Assembly (NCBI GenBank): GCA_014529385.2
Contig: CM043945.1
Span: 152,435,741-152,499,740, forward strand
Reading direction: 5' to 3'
Length of the DNA stretch: 64,000 bases
DNA from: Adiantum capillus-veneris
Taxonomy: Eukaryota; Streptophyta; Polypodiopsida; Polypodiales; Pteridaceae
The position numbers were made by a program, and so were the translations under genes. A model generated the notes under the pieces. It did no database searches. It saw only the letters and a program-made list of their open reading frames with translations, and was not told the DNA's origin. The first letter of the stretch is position 1. Each line of letters begins with the position of its first letter. This document shows positions 1-11,222 of this stretch, piece by piece.

Positions 1-80
1 ATATTCTATGGCTCGGTTAAAAAAGAAACAAAAAATACAAAGAAATTTGGGTTGTAAGCACCAAAAAAAAAAAGCACTAG

Positions 81-1860
81 GTGAGCGGCCTCCAGAGGAT
101 CTCACCAACACCTCTAGAGTGTCGAGGTCACATGCACCTATGCTCTGGGTGTGTGCTAGAGGATGAGCACATCGAGATTGTTCCCGTTTATGCAGGCACT
201 CATTATTCCTCTACCTTAGGCTCTAGGCGCTCAACGGGAACCCAAGGTAGTACCACTCAGGACCCACATATGGCGTCAAGTGACTCTTCCTCTGACTACG
301 ATGTCATGGAGGGTTACCCAATGCGTAATCCTGATAGCTCAAGCCAACACATGCATGGCACGGGCCCACTGTCCGGGCCGAGTGTGCTTACCCACTTGAA
401 GGAAACCTTTAGTAGAGCCACTCACTCCGAACATGGAACTAACGATGTAAATGAGGGGGGTGGGGAAGTAAATTCTCCATTCATGACCAACGTAGACCCT
501 ATGCCCTTAGAGAACGTGCACATGAATAATCCATTCACTGCACCCCCTGACTCTTTAGAACTATTCCCGTCTGAGGTTATATTACCTGATGGTAGAAGCC
601 TTGCCAAAGTGCAAGAGGTTGAGCGATATATCATTGCGGCTAGGGAAAAGAAAATCGAGAGCCTTATGTAAGGCAGAGAAATGAAGAGAGTTAAAAGTGA
701 AAGCTCCTATGTCAATATCTTTGCTAGGAGAGCAAGCGAGTGCTCCTGAATTAGCCACCACTAAGGATCAGCCCATAGAGATCCCCATTGCATCTAGTTC
801 AAAGGACACCCCTAGCACCTCAATCTTAGATGGAGCGTTCCTAAATGAGAACTGGGAGTATGAACTACAAACAAAAACTCTAACTGGCCTATACACAGGT
901 CACACCTATCACGTGGGTTGGTTAGATGTCCTACAATCCACAACGGGTGCTACTAGTATGGAGGATCAACAACAAAGAGTTTGTGAGGTCATCCATAGGG
1001 TTATTGAGCTAGATAGACAGGACAAGGGGATCCACATGCCTTCAATGGGTCTCATGAGATTCTTGTATACAGGGAAGGCTAAACAACCGACCTTATCGCA
1101 AATGGAGACTCCCTCGGTAAGTCCGCTGGATCCTCCATATGTTGTTTTGCCAGGGGTCTCAGTGCAATCTGAGCCTACAAGTGATAGCTTTACTTTTCCA
1201 GGTCTAGCTCATCTTTCTCTTGATGACACCACGGCTACCATGTCTATTCCAATGATGGGGATGCCAAGAAACATGTCATGGACCTCATTTGTTAGTAAAG
1301 CACCACAATATGGTAGCTCAATGCCAACAACGGTACCTATAAGTGTGTACCAATCGTATACACCCATGGGTCCTCGTACTCATGTAGCCCCTACCCCTCC
1401 CACTGTTTCAACTACCTATGCTCCGCAACCACAACACCCACGCTCTTATTTCCATCAGACCATACCGGCTAGCATTAGCATGTCACATCCAATGTCTGCT
1501 ATGCCTAGGGCCACACATATGAACTTTGGACCGCCACATGGCACAACACTGTACCAAACGTGGAACCCAAGGGCTTCCTACGTGCCAAGCGCAATGCCAA
1601 TATCTACTCCACATGTAGTCTTTGGAGCACCTACACCCACGATGCCTACTCACTTAGGTGACTTGGTAACATTTGCTCAAGCTATCGGTCGATCTATTGC
1701 TAAGAATATGCGTAACACGCCTAATAGAGAGCCTAGAAAGTAAGGCAGTACAAATATCGATTGATCTATTGCTGAGAATATGCGTAACACGCCTAATAGA
1801 GAGCCTAGAAAGTAAGGCAGTACAAATAGCCAGGTTCACACAAAACTTTAGTGGTGACGG
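81..1860 (+). pseudogene. Gag N-terminal half of element E (broken)
   Basis: Open stretches 81-671 and 697-1743 match residues 1 to about 450 of the intact 1694-residue protein of element C, including the opening MHL.SG.VLE.EHIE, the TGTQGSTTQDP block, the GHxYHVGW block and the proline-rich stretch before the capsid-like domain. The reading frame changes between 671 and 697, and a one-base gain near 1738 (agaaag against agaag in C) creates a stop. The remaining gag continues at 20729 beyond insertion A. Role when intact: the structural capsid/nucleocapsid precursor of the particle. Nothing suggests it is still expressed. Confidence 0.8.
1685..1828 (+). repeat. 72-bp tandem duplication inside gag of element E
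   Basis: Two adjacent 72-bp copies, 1685-1756 and 1757-1828, differ at only a few positions. Both carry the same one-base frameshift relative to element C, so the duplication came after the frameshift. The length is a multiple of three. Confidence 0.9.
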
Positions 1861-3004
1861 TCTAAGCGGGATGGAAACACACAAAACGCCTCTATAATGA
1901 CCCGACACACACTCTTGGGAAGATACACACACACACTATGGGGCACCACTCGACTTACACAATCCACCTGGCCGAGACAGGGAACACACCGATGGAGTCA
2001 GAGGAGAAAGATTACCCATTTACCCACTCCACACAAAGAGACACTCACACACACACACCCAAAAAAACTCAGCTCAAAAGAGGATAACTTCTGATATTTA
2101 GATACAAATGAGCTTGGGCCAACACCAAGGGAGCAAACAGCTCACACAGTATGGGTAAAATAAGCTAGATACAATCACAAACTGGAGCAGAAACTTCGCT
2201 CATAGGAGAAACTTACACAGCCAAAACAGCAGAAAAAATAGTGAGGAATTTGGAAAAATGGACAGCGCCATCGTGTCCAAAACGGCCCAAAACCCCAGTC
2301 TACAATGCCAAGTGCTCAAATCCGACCTCGGATGAGCAGTTTACGGCCAAAACAGGCTCCAAAAACCCCAAAAACACAGTTGTAGCTGTTTCTCCTGTTC
2401 TCTCTACTCTTTTTCTGGTCTTCTCTATGGTTTTTCAGTTCACACACTTATCTTTATTAGTTGGGCACCCTTGGCATTTTAGATGACCTCAAACGGACCC
2501 CGAACATGCCAAAAACTGACCTCGCAGTGCATAGTTGTCACCCTTTTGCATCATCCGCACACCTGGCACTCAACTTTTTCCAATAATGCATCCTGCCACC
2601 ATGTGAAGTGGCCCCAAAAGATGGTCCTCATGATGAAATTTTTTCACAATTATCACAAGAAAACATCCACGTTGTGTCTGTACTCATCCACGTGCAAATA
2701 TTGACCCCATTCGACCTCCTTACGCCACTAGATGCCATCTGGCGCATCTGCTTACCTCATGTCGTCGGCTCGTGGATAGCTTCCTCGAGAATTTTTACGT
2801 GCTACCAACTCCTCCTTATTGTAGAAAAAACACACTGGTACTAGTGATAGTTAAAATCAGTGCACTATGTACATGTTGTCCTACCTGTACACATGTGGGC
2901 CCCACGTAACCACCTGGCTCTGGAAAATGGGCAATTCTTTATTTAATGCACCATGCATGTGTATGTACATATGCGCAGTCCCTTGCTCAAAAAAACTCCT
3001 GACA
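1861..3004 (-). repeat. Element A 3' LTR (left copy)
   Basis: 1144 bp matching 19528-20728 almost throughout. The main length difference is the (CA)n tract, short here (about 1924-1936) and 67 bp in the other copy. It ends CTCCTGACA like the partner. Its first ten bases tctaagcggg correspond to tgtgagcggg, so the terminal dinucleotide is mutated. By eye the two LTRs differ by a few percent. Confidence 0.9.
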
Positions 3005-3021
3005 TAATTTGCCCATCCCCT
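3005..3021 (-). other. Element A polypurine tract
   Basis: Read on the minus strand the bases abutting the 3' LTR are AGGGGATGGGCAAATTA, the expected plus-strand primer position. Its purine richness and place fit a PPT, though the last bases are A/T. Confidence 0.55.
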
Positions 3022-3036
3022 AGCTTGCTAGATCAT

Positions 3037-5099
3037 TCATGATCGGCAAGAGCAAAAAGCGATGAGACTCGCCGCGTCACAAGTTTCCTCATCCCTCACC
3101 AACATTACTTGCTCCATAGACAACTCATCTTGCTCCACCATCATTAACCTGGCATGATATAATTTAAGATGCAATCCATTGACCCTTGAATTATGCAGAA
3201 TTCCATCCAGGTTAGCCAACTGACATGTACCATTCGGGAAACACTCCACTACCTTGAAAGGGCCTTCCCACTTAATTTGAAACTTCTTTTGGAAGGTGTT
3301 TTCCAGCTTACTATTTTAGCGCAAAACCAAGTCATGCTTCTTGATACCCTTGCTTTTAACCTTTTCATTTATCTTTGCCAAGCCCTATCTTGCATCTGCC
3401 CATAATGTTCCAATGCACTCATCCTATCCAGTTGAACCTCTTTCAACTGTAAGAGCCTCTCTTTGAATGCATCACTAGGTGGCCCAAGAAACTTCTCTAG
3501 CATCTTTACTGCAGGCAACTCTACCTCCACAGGCAATAGTGCTTCCTTTCCATACACCAAATGAAATGGAGTAAACCCTGTACCTGTCTTCACCGAAGTA
3601 CGGTAAGCCCATAATGCACTAGGCAATTCCAAATCCCAATTCTTTCCTTGGTGCTCTGTCACTTTTGAAAGAATCTGTACCAACTCACCATTGAATCTTT
3701 CATTTAAGCCATTACACTGCGGGTAATAAGGAGTGGTATGCTGGTGCCTAATCTTCATCTTTGCGGATAAAAAATCTAGCAGTTTAGCTCTAAATCCTGG
3801 CCCCTTATCTGAAAGTAGCTCTAGTGGCACCCCAAACTTGCAACATATTTCGTCATACACAAATTTTGCCACATCCTTTGCAGTGATCTATTTTACTGCT
3901 TTAGCCTCTTCCCATCTAAAAAGATAGTCCACCGCATTCAAAATATAGCTTTTGCCCCTGCTTGTGATAGGTAACGGGCCTATTGCATCAATCCCCCACT
4001 TTTCAAACACATCAAACGCCATAATGTTTTTTCGTAGCTTTGGCTTCAACACTCTCTTCCCAAATGCTTGACACCTATTGCAAGACCTACACCAATGGTG
4101 AACATCCTTGTTCAAACTAGGCCATACATACCCCTCTTGCAAGATCTTATGCAAAGTGATCTTTAGAGAAAAATGGCCACCACATGCACCTTCATGATTC
4201 TCTTCCAACACTCTGTAAAACTCCTCTCGCCAAGGTACACGTCTCAACACGAGATTAGCCCCTTTCATGTATAAGACATCACCAATCAATTTGTACCTGT
4301 ATGCTCTACGCACAAAACCATACTTCTTCGACTTCTGAATCTCCTTTGAAATGATTCCTGTTAGCAAAAACTCCTCTTGTTGAGCCAAACTTTCTCGGCC
4401 ATGATAAAGAGGTAAAGTGGTCCTCAACACAAATAGCTCCCCAATCATGCTTTGAGCTGCTTCATGTGCCTCTCCATTTAGAGCACGCTCAATGTGTCTG
4501 ATGCTCCATGCCTCAAACCTTTTTAACAGGCCTTTAATTCTGAAGCACATTTCCTTCAATGAGGTATTCTTGCTCTTCCACACACCCAACACTTGCTTCA
4601 CAACTAACAAGGCATCACCTTTTATGCTCAAACTTCTAACCCCATGCTTCAAACAAATGTGTAATCCGGCTTCCAAAGTAGCATATTCAGCCTCATTGTT
4701 ACTATGCGCATCCAATTTGAACCCTCTCTTGCATACTAGCTTCCCCTCTAAATCATAAAGTCCTATACCCCCTGAAGATGCATCATGGCTCTTTCTGTAT
4801 GAGCCATCAAAGAACAAAACATGTGCATTGCTGATCTGTGGCACTTCTTCAACTACCTTTCTCACTGCCTCTTCCTTAACAAGAAGAGGATTCTCCTTGT
4901 AAGTCAACAAATCAGCTAGGGTAGCTCTTGTACTGTCTTCCACTAGGAAAGAGAACTCAAACTCTTGCAGCTCAATAACCCATTTCTTCACCACATTTGA
5001 CATGTTAGTGCCATTAATTAACTGTGGAAAAAAGGCGTAAATCATCAAGAAAAAAAAAGGTCGTGGTAGCAAGTAATGACGAAATCGTCCGACAAGCAA
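3037..5099 (-). pseudogene. Element A pol, second RNase H and integrase (broken)
   Basis: From high to low coordinates the minus strand encodes: an archaeal-type second RNase H at about 4820-4446 with FFDGS, NNEAEY and GDALLVV around the usual acidic residues (the last acidic position reads GEAHEAA and seems altered); an integrase zinc domain with H-H-C-C (GGHFS ... CRSCNRC) near 4170-4060; an integrase core with aspartates in GIDAIGP and LLSDKGP and glutamate in LNERFNGE; and a C-terminal piece at 3249-3037 with CQLANLDG. A TAG at 3888-3890 and a shift between 3369 and 3250 break it. A long A-tract near 5050 joins it out of frame to the RT block. The enzyme would insert the cDNA into chromosomes. 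It cannot be made intact here. Confidence 0.85.
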
Positions 5100-6653
5100 A
5101 AATTACATTGGCCATCACTAGCTCTACTTCCGAGACTCTTCTCTCTGCTACCAACTTCACTCGGCTTGAACAATACACTGGCCTCATATAATAGATGCCC
5201 TTCCCCTTTTGCAATAGCATGGCTCCAATGGCATCATCCCCTACTGATGGATTTATATAAAACACTTTCTCCCAATCAGGAGCCTGCATGGCTGACAACC
5301 CCCCTAACACCTCTTTCCCCTCTTGAAACACTTCTTCACACTTGTCATCCCACTGCAATGGATCATGCTTTGCCACTTGTTGTAATGGATAAAGAATCTG
5401 AGAAGACAATGGAATAAACCATGCCATGTACTTCACTTTGTGTATAAAGGTTGCCAATTGTTTTGTACTCATAGGTGATGGAAGAAGAATAATAGACTTA
5501 ACCTTGTCTGGATCAGCCTCAATGCCATTTTCTGACACCATGTGGCCCAATAACTTCACCCTTGGCTGTGCTAGATGACATTTCTTTGGATTTAGTTGTC
5601 CTCCACATTCATCATATCGAGCCAATACCATTTTCAGCTTCTCATGGTTCTCAACCCTACTGCTGTATACACAGAAGTCATCCATAAAAGCTTTAACACA
5701 ACTACCAATGAAAGGTTCCAATACCCAATTTGCTCTCTCTTCATTGAAAGATGGCCCATTTGACAACCCAAATGGCAATACCGTGTAGCAATAGCAGCCC
5801 CATGGCGTAATGAAAGTTGTCTTTGTGCGGTCTTTAAGAGCAATATTCAATTGAAAATAGCCTAAAAAACCATCCCACACATTGTACCTCTCATAACCTG
5901 CCACACTGAATCCAAGATCTGATCAACGAATGGAAGAGGATATGGGTTCTTCTTAGTGGCTGCGTTTAAGGGTTTAAAATCTACACAAATCCTCCACTTC
6001 CCATCCTTCTTTGGACTAACTACTACTGGACTCACCCATTCTGTGGTCTCCACAAGGATTATGAACCCTTCCTTCAATAACTTGTCCATCTCTTCCCGCT
6101 AGGCTTCCATTCGCGCTTGACCCATCCTTCTTAGCCTTTGCCGCACTGGCTTAGCACCCTCTTTCAGCTCTATATGCATCTCTTCTCCTTTGAACCCTCT
6201 GATCTCTTCATATGAAGTAATGAACACATCAGGAAAACTAGCCAGCATGTGCAAATATATCTCCTTCTCCATAGCTGAGAGGTCTCCACTGATCATTTGT
6301 GTCATCAATTCCTGCTTCTTTGACAATTCAACCTTGGTTTGCATCAGCCCTTCAATCACTTCATAAGGCCCTTCACTTTCATCTTCAACCTCATTTGCAA
6401 ATGCGACTAAACCAGACTCCTGGATTTCTTTGTCCATCGAAAGAAATGCAACATGAACATCCTCATCACTGCTGGTAGTACTATCACCGTCCTCATCAGA
6501 AACTGTGGAATATTCTTCATAACTAGACTCATCCTCGTCTTCATAAAGCTCCTCCAATCGTTTCCTTGTGTCCATATTATATAGCTTCTTGGCACCTATC
6601 TTCCCATAGAAGCTAATCGTACCACGTCTCCAATCTTGAACAGCTCCCACTGC
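5014..6653 (-). pseudogene. Element A pol, reverse transcriptase and first RNase H (broken)
   Basis: Minus-strand RT motifs appear in order: VVVSPKKDGKWRICVDF (about 6040-5990), YPLPFVDQ, LGYFQLNIA, LPFGLSNGP and the catalytic FMDDFCVYSS near 5670, then the thumb/connection and the start of the usual RNase H (DDAIGAMLLQ). A TAG at 6099-6101 separates the upstream acidic linker (6653-6102) from the RT. A frame change lies near 5862-5904. Element B is inserted at 6657, just upstream in the polyprotein. Family: Ty3 RT that copies the element RNA into DNA. It is inactive because of the breaks. Confidence 0.85.
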
Positions 6654-7484
6654 ACGTTGTTGTGCTGTGACACGTACATAGTGGGAACGCATGCTACAAG
6701 ATCTATCTTGTATTTTTTTTCGATACATAATTATATTTCCTATAGTGTACATATGCATATTTAAGTATAATAATAAGCCTTCTATCTCATCCTATTATTT
6801 TTCTCAAGGGTAACCTATTCTTACTTTACCATCAGAAAATACTATGGGAAAAGCATCAATAGCTCCGCCTCTTTAACTTGGGGCAAAAAGCATTGATTCT
6901 TTATTTCTACTATTTCATTATCATCTCACACCCTAGCTAGATCCTATATCTAGGGTAAACTCCAATATATATATATATTCTATGTATTTTTTATACTTTT
7001 CTTATATTTCTTTTTAAATAGCTACTAGGAGAGAATCAAATCCTAGTGGGACACTAGGTGGCATGATTTCAAAGATACAATTATTTTAATGCATTATTGC
7101 AAGCATGGTTACAAAACTTTGTCAAGGAGAAAAGTCATGCTTTCATATGGCATGAGGTGTCCTTGGAAATTAAATGAAAGTCAAGGCTAAGGAGACCACA
7201 TGAAGACTTTTGCTGCCATAAATGGACCCTATTTTGATGAATTTTTTAAACAAGGTTCCAATCCGAATTGGAGAATGATTTTAAAATGAAAATCGTAGCT
7301 AATGAGCTGAAGTTTCTGCCCATATTTTTATTTTTTTATTTGGAGCTACGGTTGAGGAGATATGATCAAAATACTGGACCCCAGTCTGCCCACATCATGC
7401 AGGGATAGCTCATTTCCAACTTTTCCAATTCCTGTTCACACTGGCTCCTCTCTTCTTGTGTAAACCCTTGTGGGTTCCCTTCAC

Positions 7485-7494
7485 CTATAAAAGG
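7485..7494 (+). promoter_or_regulatory. TATA box of element B 5' LTR
   Basis: CTATAAAAGG, a near-perfect plant TATA box, repeated at 15565-15574 in the other LTR. It lies about 830 bp into the LTR, giving a predicted leader of roughly 1.25 kb before gag at 8779. Confidence 0.7.
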
Positions 7495-7829
7495 GGACCT
7501 CTTCTTCCTTGGAAGGAACTCAAGCATTCAAGCCATTGATGAGAGGAATTCTCGAGGGAGTGAGTAGTAATGCCTAATTGTACTTAGCCATTAACATAAG
7601 CCCAAGCCTACACTTTCTCCTAGAGGGAGACTAGTCATTCTTGCAACAAGCTAACCTTGGAAGATCAACTCTAATCAAATAAGGTCTTGCACTTGGTGTA
7701 TCAATCAAAGTGGAATTATCCACTCTTCTTCTCTCTCCCATCAATAAGAGTGCCGAAGGGTTTCAAGTAAGATGTGTTCTACATCGATTTTTTCTTGATT
7801 TCTTGTTGTTTTCATTTTCATTTCTAATC

Positions 7830-7833
<4 letters not shown>

Positions 7834-7902
<69 letters not shown>
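7834..7902 (+). repeat. (AT)n microsatellite, 69 bp
   Basis: Uninterrupted AT repeat in the 5' LTR of B. The same place in the 3' LTR has only about 30 bp (15914-15943), so the tract changed length after insertion. Confidence 0.95.
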
Positions 7903-7907
<5 letters not shown>

Positions 7908-8096
7908 CTAATCTCATCTCCTTAACCAAACCTATCTCTCTCATTCTTAGTAATTCATCCTCTCTAGGTTCTCTTTGCTACAGGTACATCTCTCCCCGCA
8001 GTATCCTTATTGCCTACGGGCAAAAATAGGGCTTGGGAGGGAAACTTCTCATCTCTTCACTTCTCTCATATCTAAATTTCTCACATACTATCCTAG

Positions 8097-8315
8097 ATGA
8101 ATAACCCACATGATGATCATTTCTATCGCTTTCACTCTGTACGATCTATTAGAATTAACGTATGGATTAGCCGTAAAATACACTTTCAACAACGTATAGT
8201 GTTTCTCTTTGGCCCAGAAAGGCTCAATGAAATACTTCTATCACCGGATCCCATCATACTACCTCTCATAGACTATAACTTTTCTTTTGACGTAAGCGTA
8301 GTTATCTTGCTATGA
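8097..8315 (+). CDS. Leader small ORF 1 of element B (72 residues, unknown family)
   Basis: ATG-initiated ORF in the R-U5 part of the 5' LTR. The product has a central block INVWISRKIHFQQRIVFLFG followed by PERLNEIL and a hydrophobic end DVSVVILL. It matches, over its full length, the 71-residue ORF at 18595-18810 in the leader of element A (about 34 of 57 aligned residues identical by eye in the core). More weakly it matches its own neighbour at 8312-8524. Codons differ at many synonymous places (for example AGC CGT AAA against TCT AGG AAG for SRK), which argues for selection on the protein. No known domain was recognised. Its stop TGA overlaps the next ATG as ATGA. The copy in the 3' LTR has a premature TGA. 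Function unknown. Confidence 0.6.
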   Translation: MNNPHDDHFYRFHSVRSIRINVWISRKIHFQQRIVFLFGPERLNEILLSPDPIILPLIDYNFSFDVSVVILL

Positions 8316-8524
8316 ACCAAGAGGATTTGTACACACAATTAATCCCAATCACTAGACAAAATATATATATTATGGTAAGTACAAAACTACAATTCCAAAG
8401 AACAATTCGTAGCCTATTTGGCCAGCCAAGATTGAATGCCATTAACTCATCCATTAACCCTTTCATATTACCCATGATACGATATGACCATAGCCTTGAT
8501 GTTTTCATCTTCGTATTGTTTTGA
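8312..8524 (+). CDS. Leader small ORF 2 of element B (70 residues, unknown family)
   Basis: Begins inside the stop of small ORF 1 (ATGA overlap). The protein shares the same frame of features: a start M-N-Q, a middle FQRTIRSLFGQPRLNAI, a proline/isoleucine stretch FILPMI, then a short hydrophobic end and stop. It is a more diverged paralogue of ORF 1. It is identical in protein sequence in the 3' LTR (16352-16564). It lies about 255 bp before gag. An overlap of this kind could allow reinitiation, which is inference. No known family recognised. Confidence 0.55.
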   Translation: MNQEDLYTQLIPITRQNIYIMVSTKLQFQRTIRSLFGQPRLNAINSSINPFILPMIRYDHSLDVFIFVLF

Positions 8525-8731
8525 CATTCTCTTTTGCGTTCTTTCTTTGTGTGTGTGAATGCAAGAGAGAAAGAGTGAGTCTTCTTTGATTGCACTTCTT
8601 TCCAAACCCTATTCTTCATGGCATCTATGGTTTAACTCCTTCATATAGTTTTTGTTGAGTTCTCTCACAAACTCTCATAGCCATAAGCCCGGTGCTTTCC
8701 TGGCAAGACCGCAAATTTCTCGACATATTTT

Positions 8732-8747
8732 TGGTGAACCCGACGCG
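8732..8747 (+). other. Element B primer-binding site
   Basis: TGGTGAACCCGACGCG starts six bases after the 5' LTR. A PBS should begin TGG, the complement of the tRNA CCA end, and this one does. The priming tRNA was not identified from memory. Confidence 0.65.
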
Positions 8748-8778
8748 AATCTGCTAGGGTGAGAGTTTGTGGGTAACC

Positions 8779-11154
8779 ATGGGTGATCATGTTGAGCAAC
8801 AGGGTATGCATTTTGACCCAGCAACAATGCAAATGTTTCAAACATTTGCAATGTTCATGCAACAACAACATGCTACTGAAAGAAGGGAGATTTTAGCAAC
8901 GAAGGCCATACAAGCGGTCGTCAACAGAATGGATCAGTTCAATGGCAAAGATGTAACCAAGTACTTACGCGAGTATGTGAAGGAGATGGAGCTGCATCGC
9001 GTGTCAGAAGGTGAGATGATTCAAAGCTTTGAGCTAGTTGTTGCTCCAGAAATTAGGGAGCATGTTAGGGCAATTAAAGATGGGCATGGGAGAAATTGGG
9101 AAGAACTCAAAGTAGCTTTAAAGGAGGAATATTTCATGGAGGACTCTGAGAGAGTGACCAAAAGGACATTCTTAGAATGGGTAGTCAAGCCAAAGCAAGG
9201 ACTATCAATAACAGAGCTACTTAGAGAATTTGAGCGGCGCTATGCACAACTCACTAGGACAGAAAGGGCCACACTAGATGCAGAGAAGACAGATCTTTTC
9301 TTACAAGCTGCAGGTAAAGAGTTTCAAGAAAATTTGGAGCTTCTTCTTGAAGATAAAGATGCTGAGCAAGGACTAAAGACCGACTGGAATGAGGTTGAAG
9401 GTGCTGTCTCACTGCTTGCCAAACGACAAAGAAGAAGGGACAAGATGGTAGTAAACACTACAAGTCCTTCCACCTCAACTTCTGACAAAATGGTAAAGCC
9501 TACTTTTATCGCTCCTAAGTTTGATGAGTCCATGCTAGATGAGCTTGTGAAGGGAATGCGTGACTTGAAGGTGAAGTTTGCAAAGCTTGAAGAAAAAGGC
9601 CAACCATCAGGGGCACTTCCTAGGCAAAGACAACACCCCAAAGAAGGGTTTGTTAATAGATGTATTTGGTGTGATAGTACAAACCATGTAAGAAGGGATT
9701 GTAATGATTTTAGTGATGCTTTGTCAAAAGATGTTGTCTTTTTTAAGGATGGTAAAATCCACTTAAGAGAGACAGGTCTACCCTTGAGAACTAACTTTGG
9801 GAAGGGGGGAATGCAAACCTTAGTTGAAGATATGGCAACCAAGCATGCCACCTCTTCAGTTGAGGCAGCTACTTATGGAGTAAAAATTGAACATTTTTGT
9901 GATGAAGAGGTGAGTGACCATCATGGTCAAATTTGGCCAAATGTCATGCAATTAGCTAAAAAGGGAAATCTTACAAAAGAGATTCTACATGAAGCACGTG
10001 ATTGCATACGTCTAGAAACAGGATGCAATGATCCAGTGGACTCAATGTCAGTGCATGCCTACATTACAAAATGCCAACAAAATGAGGCAATTGTAGAAGA
10101 GAAGCGCAGACGTGAGAATGCTGATGAAGGACCATCAAAAAGAGCTTCTAGAAGTGGGGGAAGAAGCGACTCAATGCCTTCTCAAATACCCTCAACACAA
10201 GGAGCATCTCCACCTGAAGTACTCATGGAGGAGTCTACAACAGGAAAGAAGAAAGAGCCAATGAAAGGTAAGACAAAAGGCCCAACTTATAAACTACAAT
10301 CTGATATTGAGGTTGCTACAGATTTAAAGAAAGTCTTGGAGGAAAGGATCTTGAATAGCAAGATTGAGTTTACTCTTGGAGAAGTTCTTAGCATTGCAAA
10401 GCGTGAATTCCATGAGGAGATCATTGACATCATCAAGAGAAAGAGGCAAACCCTTGCTGAAGTTTCTCGTCCACAAGTTGAAGGGGAAACCTCAAAGACA
10501 CAAGGGATGCAACTGCAAAATAAGGAGAATGATGGAGCTGTGGTAGGATGCTACCAATCTAGTGGGAGAGTGAAGCAAGTGTATTTCTCAAATGATGATG
10601 AAGAAGTTGAAGATATTCCTAGGAGTTACTATTCACGAAGTCATTGGGCAAGGGCTACTACAGAAACTTTGGTCAAGGTAGGTGATCTTGAAGAGCCATT
10701 TGTTGCCTTGATTGACCATGGTTCAGAAATAAACATAATGTCAAAGAGTCTCTACAACAAGGGCAAATGGCCAATGGACACAGATCATGGTTGGATGGTA
10801 AAAGTGGCAAACAATTCATCCGGTGAATTGTATGCAGCATGTCCAGGTGTGAAGGTGACAATAGGTGATGTAAAGATTGACCAAAACTTCTTTGTACAGG
10901 ATACATCTTCATATCATCTCATCCTTGGACAGCCCTACATTGTGGGAGTTTGAATGGAAACAAAGGTAATGGACGATGGTTCAGCATATGCTAGGATACG
11001 TAGCAAAGATGATAAACGTGCTGTCCAATTCCTCACAGTTTGTGTAAACCATGAAAGAAATCGTGACAACCTCAGAGAACATCCTCTACCAAAGGTAAGC
11101 AAAGAGTTTCATGATCATAGAGAAATGATGGGTTTTGGCCAAGTACCATTGTAA
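8779..11154 (+). pseudogene. Element B gag-protease (nearly intact, one TGA)
   Basis: ATG at 8779 in a good context (ACCATGG). Gag domain spans about residues 1-240, with a tryptophan/leucine-rich capsid core and a coiled, charged region. One zinc knuckle C-x2-C-x4-H-x4-C (CIWCDSTNHVRRDC) lies near 9661-9702. A retropepsin domain starts near 10675 with active-site LIDHGSEINI and ends with LILGQPYIVGV. The usual D-S/T-G is D-H-G here. A TGA at 10951-10953 stops the frame directly after the protease. The following 66 codons (10954-11154) are in frame and look like the same polyprotein. The TGA could be a decayed CGA. The region then shifts frame before 11223. Confidence 0.8.
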
Positions 11155-11222
11155 AGCGGGATTGCAATGGTACAGAAAGAAAAAGGGTCTCGCCTGATCC
11201 AAAAATAGGTGAAACTTTCTCG

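Larger units (their letters stand above)
6658..8725 (+). repeat. Element B 5' LTR
   Basis: 2068 bp, starting TGTTGTGCTGTGACACG and ending TTTCTCGACA. It holds a TATA box at 7485, an (AT)n tract, and two short ORFs at 8097 and 8312 that belong to the transcribed R-U5 part if transcription starts about 30 bp after the TATA box. The partner is 14740-16765. Confidence 0.95.

Noticed and set aside
7741-7944. ORFs with poly-(Ile-Tyr)
   Set aside because: Translation of the (AT)n microsatellite.
8302-8619. Minus-strand 105-codon ORF, duplicated at 16342-16659
   Set aside because: It lies antisense to leader small ORF 2 and is present twice only because the LTR is. The plus-strand frame shows cross-element conservation and this one does not.
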